Positions 10,691 to 21,172 of a stretch of 64,000 bases of DNA are shown here, one piece after another (positions within the stretch are counted from its first letter, which is position 1; each line of letters starts with the position of its first letter). The notes beneath the pieces were generated by a model, which worked only from the letters and a program-made list of their open reading frames with translations, was not told the origin of the DNA and did no database searches. The position numbers were made by a program, and so were the translations under genes. Origin of the DNA: Eublepharis macularius (taxonomy: Eukaryota > Chordata > Lepidosauria > Squamata > Eublepharidae); NCBI RefSeq assembly GCF_028583425.1, contig NC_072796.1, forward strand, positions 125,585,464 through 125,649,463, written 5' to 3'.

Positions 10691-10906
10691 ACATTTCCAT
10701 CCATTTTATTGGCTTACATAATTTTATACAGAGTGCAATATTTTCCAGTTCGGGTGTAAAAACAATATTTGGCTATCCTGCACCTGAAGTGGGGCATCTA
10801 AATACAGGGTAGTGCCTACCTGTTGTGGTTTTTCTGACAATTCAATTCCTCGATCCAGGCCGGGATTTAAAACTATCTTGGATTAATTACCTACTAATCC
10901 ACTCCT
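10691..10906. other. Unassigned DNA
   Basis: Nothing recognised. Confidence 0.4.
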
Positions 10907-10985
10907 GACCTGGATGATCCAAGCTAACCTGATCTCATCAGATCTCAGAAGCTAAGCAGGATTGGCACGTGGATGGAAGACAGGA
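10907..10985 (+). repeat. 5S rRNA-derived SINE fragment
   Basis: CTGATCTCATCAGATCTCAG, AAGCTAAGCAGGATTGG and TGGATGGAAGAC follow the order of 5S rRNA. It stops where the next element begins. Confidence 0.65.
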
Positions 10986-11190
10986 TTGCCAACTTTGAGT
11001 TGGAAATTCCTGGAGATTTTGGGGTGGAGACTGAGGAGGGAGAGGTTTGGATAAGGGAAGTGGGTCATGCTGCTGTTGAGTCCGTCCTCCACAGGAGCCA
11101 CATTCTTCAGGAGAACTGATCTCTGTAGTCATCAAGAGATCAGTGTAATTGTGTGAGATCTCTAGGCCCCATTTGGCAGTTACCACTTAT
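10984..11190. mobile_element. Diverged TAGGGTTGCCAG-family hAT copy
   Basis: GGATTGCCAACTTTGAG, GGAGATTTTGGGGTGGAG and GAGATCTCTAGGCCCC are the family's interior blocks. The ends are worn and no target duplication is visible. Confidence 0.5.
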
Positions 11191-11490
11191 CACCAAAATT
11201 AGACACTAGTTCCTGTGAAGAACAGTCAGTATCTCAATATCTCATCCAATTTTATCTATCTTTAAAGTGCAGGGTGCATTATAAAGCGAACATTAACTAT
11301 TATCAGTAATTCTTGTCAGTAAACATTCACTCAGTTACATATATGCCAGCGGCACCTAAATAACAATACAATATAGCATATACTCATACATCAATAAATA
11401 CAGACTTCATGAACAATATTCAATAAATATACAATAAATATTCCATAAATAGTAAAAGCAGTATAAATAGTAGTATAAATAGTAGTATAA
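11191..11490. other. AT-rich DNA with ATAAATA-type words
   Basis: Runs such as CAATAAATATACAATAAATA recall the region near 22440-22560, and may be part of the adjoining Penelope-like relic. Confidence 0.35.
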
Positions 11491-11493
11491 AGA

Positions 11494-11735
11494 TGGTTGT
11501 TGTGGGTTTTCCGGGCTGTATTGCCGTGGTCTTGGCATTGTAGTTCCTGACATTTCGCCAGCAGCTGTGGCTGGCATCTTCAGAGGTGTAGCAACATTTC
11601 GCCAGCAGCTGTGGCTGGCATCTTCAGAGCTGTAGAAACGTCAGGAACTACAATGCCAAGACCACGGCAATACAGCCCGGAAAACCCACAACAACCATCG
11701 TTCTCCGGCCATGAAAGCCTTCGACAATACACAGT
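11494..11735 (-). repeat. Penelope-like repeat with tandem hammerhead-like motifs
   Basis: Two direct copies, 44 bp apart, lie at 11553-11583 and 11597-11627. On the minus strand each reads CTGAAGA, a GCCAGC/GCTGGC stem-loop, then GAAA. This matches the hammerhead core CUGANGA-stem II-GAAA. They sit between long inverted arms (11494-11549 and 11637-11697; e.g. GGGTTTTCCGGGCTGTATTG). Known hammerheads occur in Penelope-like retroelements; activity here is inference. Confidence 0.6.
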
Positions 11736-12125
11736 AGTATAAAGCTTGTGCTCCAGGTCCTCAGATGTAATTCCACGCAGTCTCGGTCCATGTATTCCCG
11801 CGGTGTAAATGGATGGTAGAAATTAACACCATTGTTGTGAAGTGGGTGGATGTATCAATGTTGTTACAAATAAGTTCAAAGTAATATATCCCTTCTGCAA
11901 TAATTCTGTTTGTTCTTTTATTCCAGGATTATCTGGAGGCTCCGTTCCAAGACTTTGCTATTGTCGTCCCGCCAGGAGGGATGGAGCAGGGTGCCACTTG
12001 CTCCCAAATATGTCCCGACAGGCTGCTATGTCAGATCCTGTTTTGTATAATCTTTTTCAGGGCAATGATTTCCTGGTCCAAATCATAAGTCTGCTGTATT
12101 CTCTAATGTTACTTCTTTGTTAGCA
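11736..12125 (-). repeat. Possible Penelope-like relic
   Basis: On the minus strand a block reads AGCAGCCTGTCGGGACAT just after AAAACAGGATCTGACAT. A matching block is at about 22978-23012 (AAACAGGATTCAAGC, then CAGCCTGTCGGGACAAAC). No open reading frame survives. Confidence 0.4.
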
Positions 12126-12149
12126 AGCACTCATCTGGCGGTTGACAAC

Positions 12150-12270
12150 CCTAATGGGAGACCACCAAGGAGTTCAGGCAAACCACCTCTGTTTGTCTTT
12201 TGTCTTCAAAACTCTGTGAAGTCACCATAAGTCAGCTATGACTTGACAGCACTTTACACGCACAATCCAC
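12150..12270 (+). repeat. 5S-SINE 3' fragment
   Basis: GGGAGACCACCAAGGAG, AAACCACCTCTGTTTGTC and CAGCTATGACTTGACAGCAC match the body and tail of the 5S-SINE family. Confidence 0.6.
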
Positions 12271-12370
12271 TTCAGATTTTACTGTGGACTAGAAAGACAA
12301 AAAGTAAGATGTTCTAACAGAAAGCTACTATTGTAACTCTGTGCTGATAAGGAGCCTCTAAATTAAATTC

Positions 12371-12575
12371 TGTAACTGGTTTGATTCCCCACTCCTCCGC
12401 TTGAAGCCAGCTGGGTGACCTTGGGTCAGTCGCAGCTCTTTCAGAGCTCTCTCAGCCTCACCCACCTCACAGGGTGATCGCCGTGAGGATAATAATAACA
12501 TACTTTGTAAACTGCTGTGAGTGAGTGTTAAGTGGTCCTGAAGGGTGGTATATAAATCAAATATTATTATTAAAA
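12371..12575 (+). repeat. Sauria-type SINE, 5'-truncated
   Basis: GGTTTGATTCCCCACTCC (B box), GAAGCCAGCTGGGTGACC, AACATACTTTGTAAACTGC and GTGGTATATAAATC in order, ending with ATT repeats. The A-box part is missing. Confidence 0.8.
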
Positions 12576-12876
12576 ACTACTGTCTCCTGATTTTCATGCC
12601 TGGGCATCCGGGTACAATTCCTGTGGTCCAAGTTAAGTATCACGATGGGGTCTCTTTTTTTCATTGAATTGCAACTGTACCTTAAGTTAGCCAGAAGAGG
12701 TGTCCCTTGACAAAGAATGTGCCTTTCCTTTCCTTTAACCCTGATTTTCAATAATCACAGACTTTAGGGCCAGTTCTGACTTTTTAAGGAACAATTGCCC
12801 CAAAGCCTGAAAATGTGCAGCAGTCTTATATTACCCCACATCCACCAGCAGAAGGTCATTTAGGATTGTCATCAGA
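12576..12876. other. Unassigned DNA
   Basis: Nothing recognised. Confidence 0.4.
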
Positions 12877-13307
12877 GAGTCTCTTTATACGAGACATCTG
12901 ACACATGAAGAACACATGTCGGGAGATGCAATGGTAGCCGGGAAAGGTAGTTTAAAAAGACAGAGCCGGCAGCAGGGTAAAGGCTTTGCTATACACTGGG
13001 GCTGTGTGAAGGGGCTGTGAAGTGCCATAAGGGAAACTTCAGCCCGTTATAACCTCTCCAGGTCCAAGCCTAGCTCTGAAAGGCAGCTCCAGCCCATTTC
13101 CATTCCTCGCTGCCCTTTGGTTGCGATCCCACACCGTTTTAGACTGGAGAGGTGAAATTGACAGAGCCTTCCAGGAGGCAAAGATGAAATTAACAAACCC
13201 TCTGGGGAACCATCTCCGCTGGCTCTGTCTTTTTAAACTGCGCTTCCCATCTAAGATTGCGTCTCACTTGATGAACACTTGCTGAGGCATCTTGTGTAGA
13301 GAGACTC
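12877..13307. mobile_element. Unclassified MITE-like family, copy 1
   Basis: Ends GAGTCTCTTTATAC and GTGTAGAGAGACTC are inverted, and the inversion continues inward for about 95 bp (GTAGTTTAAAAAGACAGAGC against GGCTCTGTCTTTTTAAACT). Two relatives are at 23755-24185 and 49540-49943. The middle contains GGGAAACTTCAGCCC and GGTTGCGATCCCACAC. The flanks do not give a clean duplication in this copy. Confidence 0.65.
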
Positions 13308-13433
13308 GGTAGCTCTAACACCGTAGAACTCACTCTATGCCACGCAGAGAGTCACATTTGCAATTACCGTCAACCAAAAGAGCCTCATGACTACTCTGTG
13401 CCCTATACACCATCCCCAGCACACACATACAAT

Positions 13434-13679
13434 CAGGGCTTTTTTCCAGCTGGAATGCGGTGGAATGGAGTTCCGGAACCTCTTGAAAATGGTCACATGG
13501 CTGGTGGCCCCGCCCCCTGATCTCCAGACAGAGGGGAGTTGAGATTGCCCTCTGCGCCGAGGGCAGTCTAAACTCCCCTCTGTCTGGAGACCAGGGGCGG
13601 GGCCACCAGCCATGTGACCCTTTTCTCCGAGGGCAACCCACTGAGTTCCACCACCTCTTTCCCCAGAAGAAAAGCCCTG
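13434..13679. mobile_element. Non-autonomous hAT, CAGGGCTTTTTT family
   Basis: Perfect 8-bp duplication CATACAAT (13426-13433 and 13680-13687). Termini CAGGGCTTTTTTCC and GAAAAGCCCTG. The inner palindrome is built on CTCCAGACAGAGGGGAG. Two ORFs over this region are by-products of the GC-rich palindrome. Confidence 0.9.
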
Positions 13680-13687
13680 CATACAAT

Positions 13688-14127
13688 AATATAACATGTA
13701 TCAGCTACATAACTACAACTTTTTCCGTTACCAGAGTGCCTCTGAACACGCATGGCTGTATCTCTGCACTGCTGTTGTATCGGTGCATCTTTTTTGTTCC
13801 CTCTCTGCCTTCTCGCTCTCTCCCCAGCGTACGGTGCAGCAGCTCAGGTGAGAGAGTGAGACTGCCCAGGAGTCCAGAGGACAGCTAGCTGTCCGGGGAT
13901 AAAGGGGAGCAACCCCACCACCACTGTTGGGGCAAGTTTGCTCTCTTCCTGACTGGATGAGAATGCGGAGTGCAAAAAAGGGTGGGGTGGAGGTTGTAGG
14001 AGAGGATGGGCCCTTGACTGCCATCCCACTGGGGAGAAAGGCAGAATATAAATGAAGTAAATAAATAAAACAAACACAGATTAAATGAAGATAATTAAAC
14101 ACACAGCACGATAAACTGTATTAAGAT
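13688..14127. other. Unassigned DNA with a SINE tail
   Basis: About 14020-14076 ends CACTGGGGAGAAAGGCAG, then TATAAATGAAGTAAATAAAT, a plus-strand SINE 3' end. The rest is unassigned. Confidence 0.45.
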
Positions 14128-14775
14128 GTGTTTTCCTCCCAATCCACCGCGGTGTCCCTAGGAATGCACGAGTTCCCATTCACCCTCACTGTATTTGGCT
14201 CCCTTTCCTTCGCTTTCGGTCTCCTGTATGGACCTGCCTCCCTCTCTTACACTGACGGTCATAGACTTGATTCAGTCTTTTTGAGACAGTGTTCCAAAAC
14301 CAGGACTATCATTAGGCAGATTGAGGTAGGTACAAATTACCAGTTTCACATGGGTGTGTGTGTATTCGAAATTTGCATCTCAGGCGCCAAATATGTCATA
14401 GGCCAGCAGTTCTGCAGAGTTCCCTGTTACCCGTTAAAAGCAGGTTTGGACGTGAAACCAAAAAGTTGGAGCAGGGGGTTTCTTTCAAGAAGGCCATGCC
14501 CAACCTCTTTTAGAGCATCTGAAATGGTGACTTGCATGAGCTGTATTTACTCCATGTCTGCTCCTCCTGGCCCCTGTGCCCAGGGGCAGCCATGTACTGG
14601 TTGGGGTTGGGAGGAAATACTCAGACTGACTTGCAAGTCTCGTTTCCCCCCTTTCCCGTGCACTAATACAGCTTGGGTAGTTTTTGTGCATAACCTGAAG
14701 CGACATGCTCTGAAAAGCATCTTTGCGCAACCCTGTAGATTGCATGACCTTTATAATTCATTGCGCAAATACTGA
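14128..14775 (+). other. Unassigned 215-codon open frame
   Basis: The frame opens with MFSSQSTAVSLGMHEF and ends HDLYNSLRKY. I recognise no domain, and composition changes along it. There is no sign of splice sites with matching phase, nor of a known repeat. It is Cys-rich in the middle (near CRVPCY and CMSCIY). A chance ORF is the simplest reading, but this is one of the two longest non-transposon frames in the window. Confidence 0.2.
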
Positions 14776-14961
14776 AACTCTTAAAAATCTGTAATGATGG
14801 CTTGCAATAATGCTAGGAAAAGCTGAAGGCAGGAAGAAAAGAGGAAGGCCCAGCATGAGATGGATTGATTCAGGTTTGCAAGAGCTGAGCAAGGCTGTCA
14901 ATGTGTTAGGTTTCGTTTGCAAGTGCCCTACGTTCAAGTCACGAAAGAGTTAAATTGGTAC
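14776..14961. other. Unassigned DNA
   Basis: Nothing recognised. Confidence 0.4.
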
Positions 14962-14964
14962 TCA

Positions 14965-15299
14965 GAGCCAAGCTACAAGTGACGCCTGAAACAGGTTGGA
15001 CACTTGTCAGCTTCCCTCAAGTTTTGATGGGAAATGTAGGATTCCTGGTCTTACAGCTCGGCTCTCCATTTAATTGAAGTTTACAGAAACCCCCTCCCCC
15101 CACACACCAGCAGAGGGGAAGGGGGGTGCCTGGTGAGAGCCCGACGCCTGCACTCCCCTCCCGACTGCATGTTCTCCTTCATATAGACTGCTGCTCTGTA
15201 AACTTCAATTAAATGGGGAGCCAAGCTGCAAGACCATCAAAACTTGAGGGAAGCTGACAAGTGTCCAACCTGTGTCAGGTGTCACTTGTAGCTTGGCTC
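14965..15299. mobile_element. Palindromic GAGCCAAGCTAC MITE with long core
   Basis: Outer arms start GAGCCAAGCTACAAGTGACG and close with the complement, flanked by TCA on both sides (14962-14964 and 15300-15302). Inside is a second inverted pair (CCATTTAATTGAAGTTTACAG) enclosing a GC-rich core that is the reverse complement of the core at 16525-16640. The 3-bp duplication hints at a Harbinger-like element. Confidence 0.7.
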
Positions 15300-15302
15300 T
15301 CA

Positions 15303-15499
15303 GTTTGTTTAATCAGATAGCTAGTTAGCATAGGACCACTTAGGCTTCGAGAAAAAGTTCTCGCTGTAGAAAGGGGAGTCTTTAGTCTTAATGAAGAAAT
15401 CTAGGAATGTCTGTTGGATGAGCCAGTTTATTGGGGGGCAATTAGCTAGCCACATATACTAAGGTTTTATTGCTCTTTGTTCACTACACCACTTCTTTC
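15303..15499. other. Unassigned spacer
   Basis: Nothing recognised. Confidence 0.4.
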
Positions 15500-15502
15500 T
15501 CA

Positions 15503-15736
15503 GAGCCAAGCTACAAGTGACGCCTGACACAGGTTGGACACTTGTCAGCTTCCCTCAAATTTTGATGGGAAATGTAGGCAGCTTGGCGGAATGTTGGACA
15601 AGTGACAGTTGAAAAGTCCTTTGGACAGCAGTCGGAGAGCCAAGCTGCAAGACCAGGATGCCTACATTTCCCATCAAAACTTGAGTGAAGCTGACAAATG
15701 TCCAACTTGTGTCAGGTGTCACTTGTAGCTTGGCTC
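15503..15736. mobile_element. Palindromic GAGCCAAGCTAC MITE, short core
   Basis: Same arms as above, with TCA at 15500-15502 and 15737-15739. The core is short and includes GGTCTTGCAGCTTGGC-type words in inverted form. Confidence 0.72.
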
Positions 15737-15739
15737 TCA

Positions 15740-16405
15740 GTCTCTAGTTTTCTCTCTCTAAGTTCCTAGTCTAGCCTTCAAGATGTAGTCAGTCAGGCGT
15801 TTATGATTTTTCCTACTAAATGTACCCTTTTTATCCTGTTATGTAGTAAAGTATTTTTATAGAGCAGAACCATAGAAGTCTGTCTACTTATTTTCACTGC
15901 ACTAATATCAAACTCCGCTGCTCTGCTACCTTATTTATCTCATTATAATCTGCACACACACACCCGACACAATTTTCTATTAGTACTCAGTGCAAATGGA
16001 TAAATAGCAATATAAACAGCAATGTATAAAAGATAGATTCTCATATGGTACAATAAAGATTACAAAAGAGAACAGTAATGTACAAAGGCTATTGGCCTAA
16101 CGGTAAAGTCCAATAGGTAATCACAAATTTCACATCCAAAAGGATTTCCTCATAAATAGGTGCGAAAAAATCCAGACGGTCCCTAAGAACTGCCGGATAT
16201 AGTAGAGTCCAAAGCCGTGTGTCAAATTTCTTTACAAATGTGTCTTAACTGAAGAGCTTTTTTTTCTTTTCTTTTACAGATGAACATAACAGAGATGGCA
16301 ATCCTCCAAGGACTGTAGACCTCTACCAGTATGGTTTTTTCTTGCTTCCTCCTGACTTGACTTTTCTTAATTCCTTTCTGATTCTTATGGGGAAAGTTGT
16401 GTGTC
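15740..16405. other. AT-rich unassigned DNA
   Basis: Contains a short CACACA run near 15950 and ATAAA-rich stretches. No gene or firm repeat call. Confidence 0.4.
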
Positions 16406-16766
16406 GAGCCAAGCTACAAGTGACACCTGACACAGGTTGGACACTTGTCAGCTTCCCTCAAGTTTTGATGGGAAATGTAGGCGTCCTGGTCTTACAGCTT
16501 GGCTCTCCATTTCATTAAAGTTTACAGAGCTGCAGTCTATGGGAGGGAGAACATGCAGCCGGGAGGGGAGCGCAGGCGTCGGGCTCTCGCCAGGCGCCCC
16601 CCTTCCCCTCCGCTGAGTGTGTGTGTGTGGGCGGAGGAGTGTTTCTGTAAACTTCAATTAAATGGAGAGCCAAGCTGTAAGACCAGAATGCCTGCATTTC
16701 CCATCAAAACTTGAGGGAAGCTGACAAGAGTCCAACCTGTGTCAGGCGTCACTTGTAGCTTGGCTC
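16406..16766. mobile_element. Palindromic GAGCCAAGCTAC MITE, long core, opposite orientation
   Basis: Arms as in the family. The core (GCAGTCTATGGGAGGG, then GCAGGCGTCGGGCTCTCGCC) is the reverse complement of the core at 14965-15299, so the two copies inserted in opposite orientation. Flanks are GTC and TCA, so no clear duplication. Confidence 0.68.
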
Positions 16767-17012
16767 TCAGTGAATATGACAGGGTGCTGTTTTGTTCTTG
16801 TTTATATTTTATGCATTTATAAGAAATAAAATGTTGCTAGTATAACCCCCATGAGCCGACTGGTTTTGCCCAGTAGGGCGGAGTCAGTATCAGGAACCAG
16901 GCAGGTGAAGAAGAAGATGGTTGGTGAGGAGCTTAATAATAATTAATATGCTCTTATCACCTTTAATAAGGTAATCAGAAACATGTGATATGTGAACAAT
17001 AGTCACTAAAAG
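16767..17012. repeat. Unclassified repeat shared with 31490-31640
   Basis: The block at 16835-16985 (CCCAGTAGGGCGGAGTCAG, GAGGAGCTTAATAATAATTA, GCTCTTATCACCTTTAATAA) is homologous, in reverse complement, to 31490-31640. An AATAAA lies upstream. It could be part of an LTR or a LINE; I cannot tell. Confidence 0.45.
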
Positions 17013-17745
17013 GTGTGTACGTGTTATAATTACTTGGCATTACAAACTTATAAAATAATCAACAGATGGTACATAACCTCCCCCAAATTATCCCAGATCT
17101 TGTCCTCAATTTCACCTAACTGTTGGAAAAACTGCGGAGAGGAAAGGAATTTTGCTCATTGCTGGTGGAGATGCCAATACATAGAATTGTTTTGGAAAGA
17201 GGTCCTAAAATAAATTCGACAAATAACAGGATACGAAGTTACACTGTCTCCAAAAATTCTTCTCTTAGACCAATGGGACACATACCAAGCCCATACACCC
17301 AAGTTAAGAAAGACTTGGTAGCAACTTTACTAGTAGCTGCTAAGAGTGCGATAGCTATTCTATGGAAATCGAAATCCAGCCCTATAAATGACATCTAGTA
17401 CACAAAAATTTGGGATCACTTTATCTCAGAAAAATTATATGATAAAATTTATCAAGTAGAACACTTTCCAAAAACTACACATTTTATAGAGAAATGGTTT
17501 CCATTCTTTGAATATCTTGAAAGTAACAGTTCTTTACCTGGCCTAAAACTCTTTCATAAGTTTGCAAATATGTGAGTTATCATTATGTTGGATATTGTAA
17601 GAATACTCTCCTTATAAGCTGTAATTAATTAGTGATAACTTCTTGTATTTTAATAAGTTGTTTGCTTGTTATCTGTTAATAATTCTGACTTTGTGTTTTG
17701 TAATGTTTTGTGTGTTGTACAGTTTCAATAACATTTTTTAAAAAA
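17013..17745 (+). pseudogene. L1-type LINE 3' fragment (ORF2 C-terminus)
   Basis: Translation gives a block with NRWYITSPKLSQI, then NCWKNCGEERNFAHCWWRC, the L1 ORF2 C-terminal Cys/His region. The frame is soon broken by stops. The 3' part ends in an A-rich tail near 17730. It is diverged from the full L1 at 36300, so it comes from an older lineage. Confidence 0.7.
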
Positions 17746-17976
17746 TAATTAGTTGGTATTATTATTGGAATCATATTATTCTTGCAGGGCTGTAATTCCA
17801 CAAGAAGACAACAGAAGCCTGGGTTCCAGTTGCTTTATAATCAAGAGGGCTTAACAAAGGATTCTCGCATTTCACGGAATCTGAAAAGTTGGACCTCGCT
17901 TACCTTGAGTGGTTTCAAAGACAACCAGTTACTTGACTGAACTTAATGACATTATTGGCTGCAGCTTTCTGCTTTT
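17746..17976. other. Unassigned DNA
   Basis: Nothing recognised. Confidence 0.4.
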
Positions 17977-17984
17977 GTTGCACC

Positions 17985-18245
17985 CAGGGCTTTTTTTCAG
18001 CTGGAACTCGGTGGAATGGAGTTCCGGAATCACTTGCAAAGGGTCACATGGCTGGTGGCCCCGCCCCCTGATCTCCAGACAGAGGGGAGTTTAGATTGCC
18101 CTCCGTGCTGCTCCAGCGGCACAGAGGGCAATCTAAACTCCCCTCTGTCTGGGGATCAGGGGGCGGGGCCACCAGCCATGTGACCCTTTTCTCCGAGGGC
18201 AATCCGCTGAGTTCCACTACCTCTTTTCCCAGAAAAAAACCCCTG
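17985..18245. mobile_element. Non-autonomous hAT, CAGGGCTTTTTT family
   Basis: Perfect 8-bp duplication GTTGCACC (17977-17984 and 18246-18253). Termini CAGGGCTTTTTTTCAG and GAAAAAAACCCCTG. The centre is a palindrome with CAGCGGCACAGAGGGC. Confidence 0.9.
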
Positions 18246-18253
18246 GTTGCACC

Positions 18254-19130
18254 TATGAATTTGGTTTTAAAAAAATAGTTGTATTGTTCTGGTGGTTGAA
18301 ACGTTTGGTGTAAAAAGACATTTTCTTAACTTACATTTGTGTGGCAAATTTGGCTCCTAAATTATCCCCATAGAACCCAAACAAACAAAAAAGAAGAGGT
18401 TATAGCAGTAAAAACAGAAAATAAAAACTGCTCTATGTGAAGTCCGCTAGTCAGGAGCAAGGATTACTTCTGTAAGCTATGATGTCATTTGTTTAATTTA
18501 TTTAAGTCCACTCCATTAGATCATTCTATCACCTGCTGGTAATTTACCAGGAACCTCCTTCCAAGGATAGATGTGTCCCCGCTGCTTCCAAAACGGTGTT
18601 CTGAGGACACACACCCTTCTCATTCCATGTGCTTGCAGAATTACGCAGTCATGACGTGGCTTCAAAGTATGCACACAAACCTGGCCACATAGGAATACAG
18701 GTATGCAGTGGGCTAATTACACTCAAGCTCTTTCACCCACTAGGATTTTTCACGCTTGTTCCTTCAGTATATTTTTCTCTTGTTCTTTCATGTTCCTTTA
18801 GCTTACTCCTATGCAACTTTATTCCGAAAGCCTCTCATTCAACTGTGGTTTGCTATGTGGCAAGGGGAAAGAAGATGCTGACATTCAAGAAAGATAAATC
18901 TGAAGTCCTTGGGGGTCCATGGAACTCCCGGCAAGGTTCTTTGAGCTCCCTTTGTACCATAAATGGAACACAGTGGTTCCATACCAATCATTTTGTCACT
19001 CATCAGCAGAATTTATTCACATAGTTTTTATGGACCATCCAGACAACAGTTTAGTCCGACTGTTGTATTCCAGTGGGTTTTTTAGCTGTTTTCAAGAGGT
19101 ACAATTCTCTGTTGTGGAGCCATTCACAAC
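18254..19130. other. Unassigned DNA
   Basis: Two partly overlapping open frames (131 and 128 codons) have no familiar motif. No repeat recognised. Confidence 0.35.
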
Positions 19131-19216
19131 TAGGATTGCCAGCCTCCAGGTAGGTCCTGGAGACCTCCCAGAATTACACTCTCCAGAAATCTCCCGACCT
19201 AGAATTGGCAGCCATA
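19131..19216. mobile_element. Fragment of TAGGGTTGCCAG-family hAT
   Basis: Starts TAGGATTGCCAGCCTCC and ends with GAATTGGCAGCCATA; only the outermost blocks survive. Confidence 0.5.
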
Positions 19217-19487
19217 CTGCAGGACTGTCCCTTCTGCTTTGCCATGACAGCTTTGCTCATCATCAGAAGGAAGCCCTTTGGAGGCATTACTTGGCAGAAG
19301 CGTAAGATCAGTTCCTGCCTGTTCAGACACTTCTCTGGGGTGGCTCCTACCTCATGGAATGTGCCTCAGGAGTTCAGGAAGGCCTAGCGTTGGCTAGCAA
19401 CCCCCGGGAGACATGGGGAGGGCATGGAGACTTACGCAAATGGCATCATGCAATGCTGCAAAGTCATTTTCTGTCTGTATAACCTAG
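19217..19487. other. Unassigned DNA
   Basis: Nothing recognised. Confidence 0.4.
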
Positions 19488-19705
19488 GGTTGCCAGCCTC
19501 CAGATGGAGCCTGGAGATTTCCTGGAATTACAACTGATCTCCAGATTACAGAGATCAGTTCCCCTGGAGAAAATGGCTGCTTTGGAGGATGGACTTTATG
19601 GCATTACACTCCATTGAGGTCCCTCCCCTCCCCAAATCCTGTCCTTCCCAAGCTCTACCCCCAAATCACCAGGAATTCTTGAGCATAATCAAAATTGGCA
19701 TCACT
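19488..19705. mobile_element. TAGGGTTGCCAG-family hAT copy
   Basis: Begins TAGGGTTGCCAGCCTCC and includes GAGATCAGTTCCCCTGG and CCACCCCAAATC-like blocks. The right end is worn (AATTGGCATCAC) and no duplication is visible. Confidence 0.6.
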
Positions 19706-20089
19706 GTATTGCGGGATGCTTTAGGATTTTCCTGAAACTCTACAGTTTAAACCACAGAGTTCCAGCGGAATCCTAGAGTATCCTGAGACACAGTGACTTC
19801 ACTTAGGGTTGCATATGAACCTTTGGTCCCCCATTTCCCCACCACCAACTTATTGAGCAGCAACAGGGACCAAGGCCAAGGCCAGGAAATCGCCCACCAA
19901 AGCAGCCCACCCGTCCGCCCTACACGTCTATAATTCTGCAGAATGTACAAAACAGAAATGTTCTGAAGGGCTTTCGCCTAAAGGGATTGTAGAATGTTGT
20001 AGAATGGAGCAGTGCAGGAGGATGCTTTTATCATGGAACAGGATTGTAGTATACGGCAATGTTTATTGTAGGTATTATCCTGCTCTTAC
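19706..20089. other. Unassigned DNA
   Basis: Nothing recognised. Confidence 0.4.
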
Positions 20090-20275
20090 TGCATTGTCTT
20101 CTGTCTTTGTAATCCACCTTTTGCCTTGTTTGATACATCGGCCTTAAGACAGTTTGTTATTCACATTGTTTTCTAATTATGTAATCTGAGTTCTAGTGCA
20201 TTGTTCATTGGATGTCTTATGCTGTCTGATTGCATTGTTTTTATATTTTGCAATCTGCCTCGAGTCTCAGATGTT
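20090..20275 (+). repeat. Retroposon 3' tail, truncated
   Basis: Ends GCAATCTGCCTCGAGTCTCAG, the hallmark of the tail family at 4905-5095, without the A-rich end. Confidence 0.45.
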
Positions 20276-20362
20276 TTCCACACCTGCTGTGGCTGCTAAT
20301 ACAATGCAGTGGCAACAGGACTTCCACTCAGCAGGTCTCCCTGGTAATTTTCTTCTTCTTCT

Positions 20363-20664
20363 AATTGGTGATTTGATAGTATTATACTGATATACCATTA
20401 TACCAAAATATGCATCAGGTTTGCTGAACTCCTTCCTTCCCTCCTTCCCCCAGCAGGGGAATGGCAACCCTACCTTCCTTCCTTCCTAAAAGGAAGCCAC
20501 AAGCCCATTTCGTTGTGGATATATGCTTTCCCCCATATATCTCCACAAGGAAAGGTGTTAGAGACTTACTTTTTAAAAAAAATGAAAGCTGGGAATTCAG
20601 GTAACCTGATGCATATTTTGGTATAATGGTATATCGTTATAATGCTATTAAATTGCCAATTGTG
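20363..20664. repeat. AT-rich inverted repeat
   Basis: ATACCATTATACCAAAATAT and GCATCAGGTT on the left are mirrored by AACCTGATGC and ATATTTTGGTATAATGGTAT on the right, about 200 bp away. Outer ends AATTGG and CCAATT also pair. It looks like a palindromic transposon relic. No duplication was identified. Confidence 0.5.
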
Positions 20665-20744
20665 GGGGGGAAGGGAAAACCCCCTGCAGTAGGGAGAAGA
20701 AATGGCTTACACAATGGAAAGTGTGAGCAGGGCCAGGATATCTG

Positions 20745-20883
20745 AACTCCGCTCCAGCGGCACAGAGGGCAATCTCAGCTCCCCTCTGTCTGGAGATCAG
20801 GGGGCGGGGCCACCAGCCATGTGACCCTTTTCAAGAGGTTCCGGAACTCCATTCCACTGCATTCTAGCTGAAAAAAAGCCCTG
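20745..20883 (-). mobile_element. Truncated CAGGGCTTTTTT hAT
   Basis: The right edge reads GAAAAAAAGCCCTG. The copy covers one terminus through the central CTCCAGCGGCACAGAGG and then stops. No duplication, consistent with truncation. Confidence 0.75.
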
Positions 20884-20955
20884 ATCCCAATAGATTAAAC
20901 AGACACCACAAAAAGTTACAGCTTGGAATTCCTTGTTACCCAAGTCATAATATAC

Positions 20956-21172
20956 CGCTCTTCTAGACAGATTAGTGCCCCACCCAGAGCAGTGAACAAG
21001 TTTGTGTTATGATTATCCCCACAATACAGCTGGGGAACTGGGACTGAGAGGAGTGGCTTGCCCAAAGCCACCTACTGAGCTCATGGCAGTTGTGGGTTTT
21101 GAACCAGTAGAGTGCTGATTCACAGCCAAACCACTTAACCACTGTGCTACAGCGGTGTCCCTTTATGGTGAT
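20956..21172 (-). repeat. Sauria-type SINE, second subfamily
   Basis: Contains ACCGCTCTTCTAGACAGATT at the 3' end, TTATCCCCACAATACAGC in the body and AAACCACTTAACCACTGTGC at the tRNA-like head. The same subfamily is at 33783. Confidence 0.72.

Noticed and set aside
13330..13697. Two minus-strand frames of about 120 codons
   Set aside because: They overlap the hAT at 13434-13679 and read through its palindrome.
15940..15965. CA microsatellite
   Set aside because: Only a few units; too short to report as a feature.
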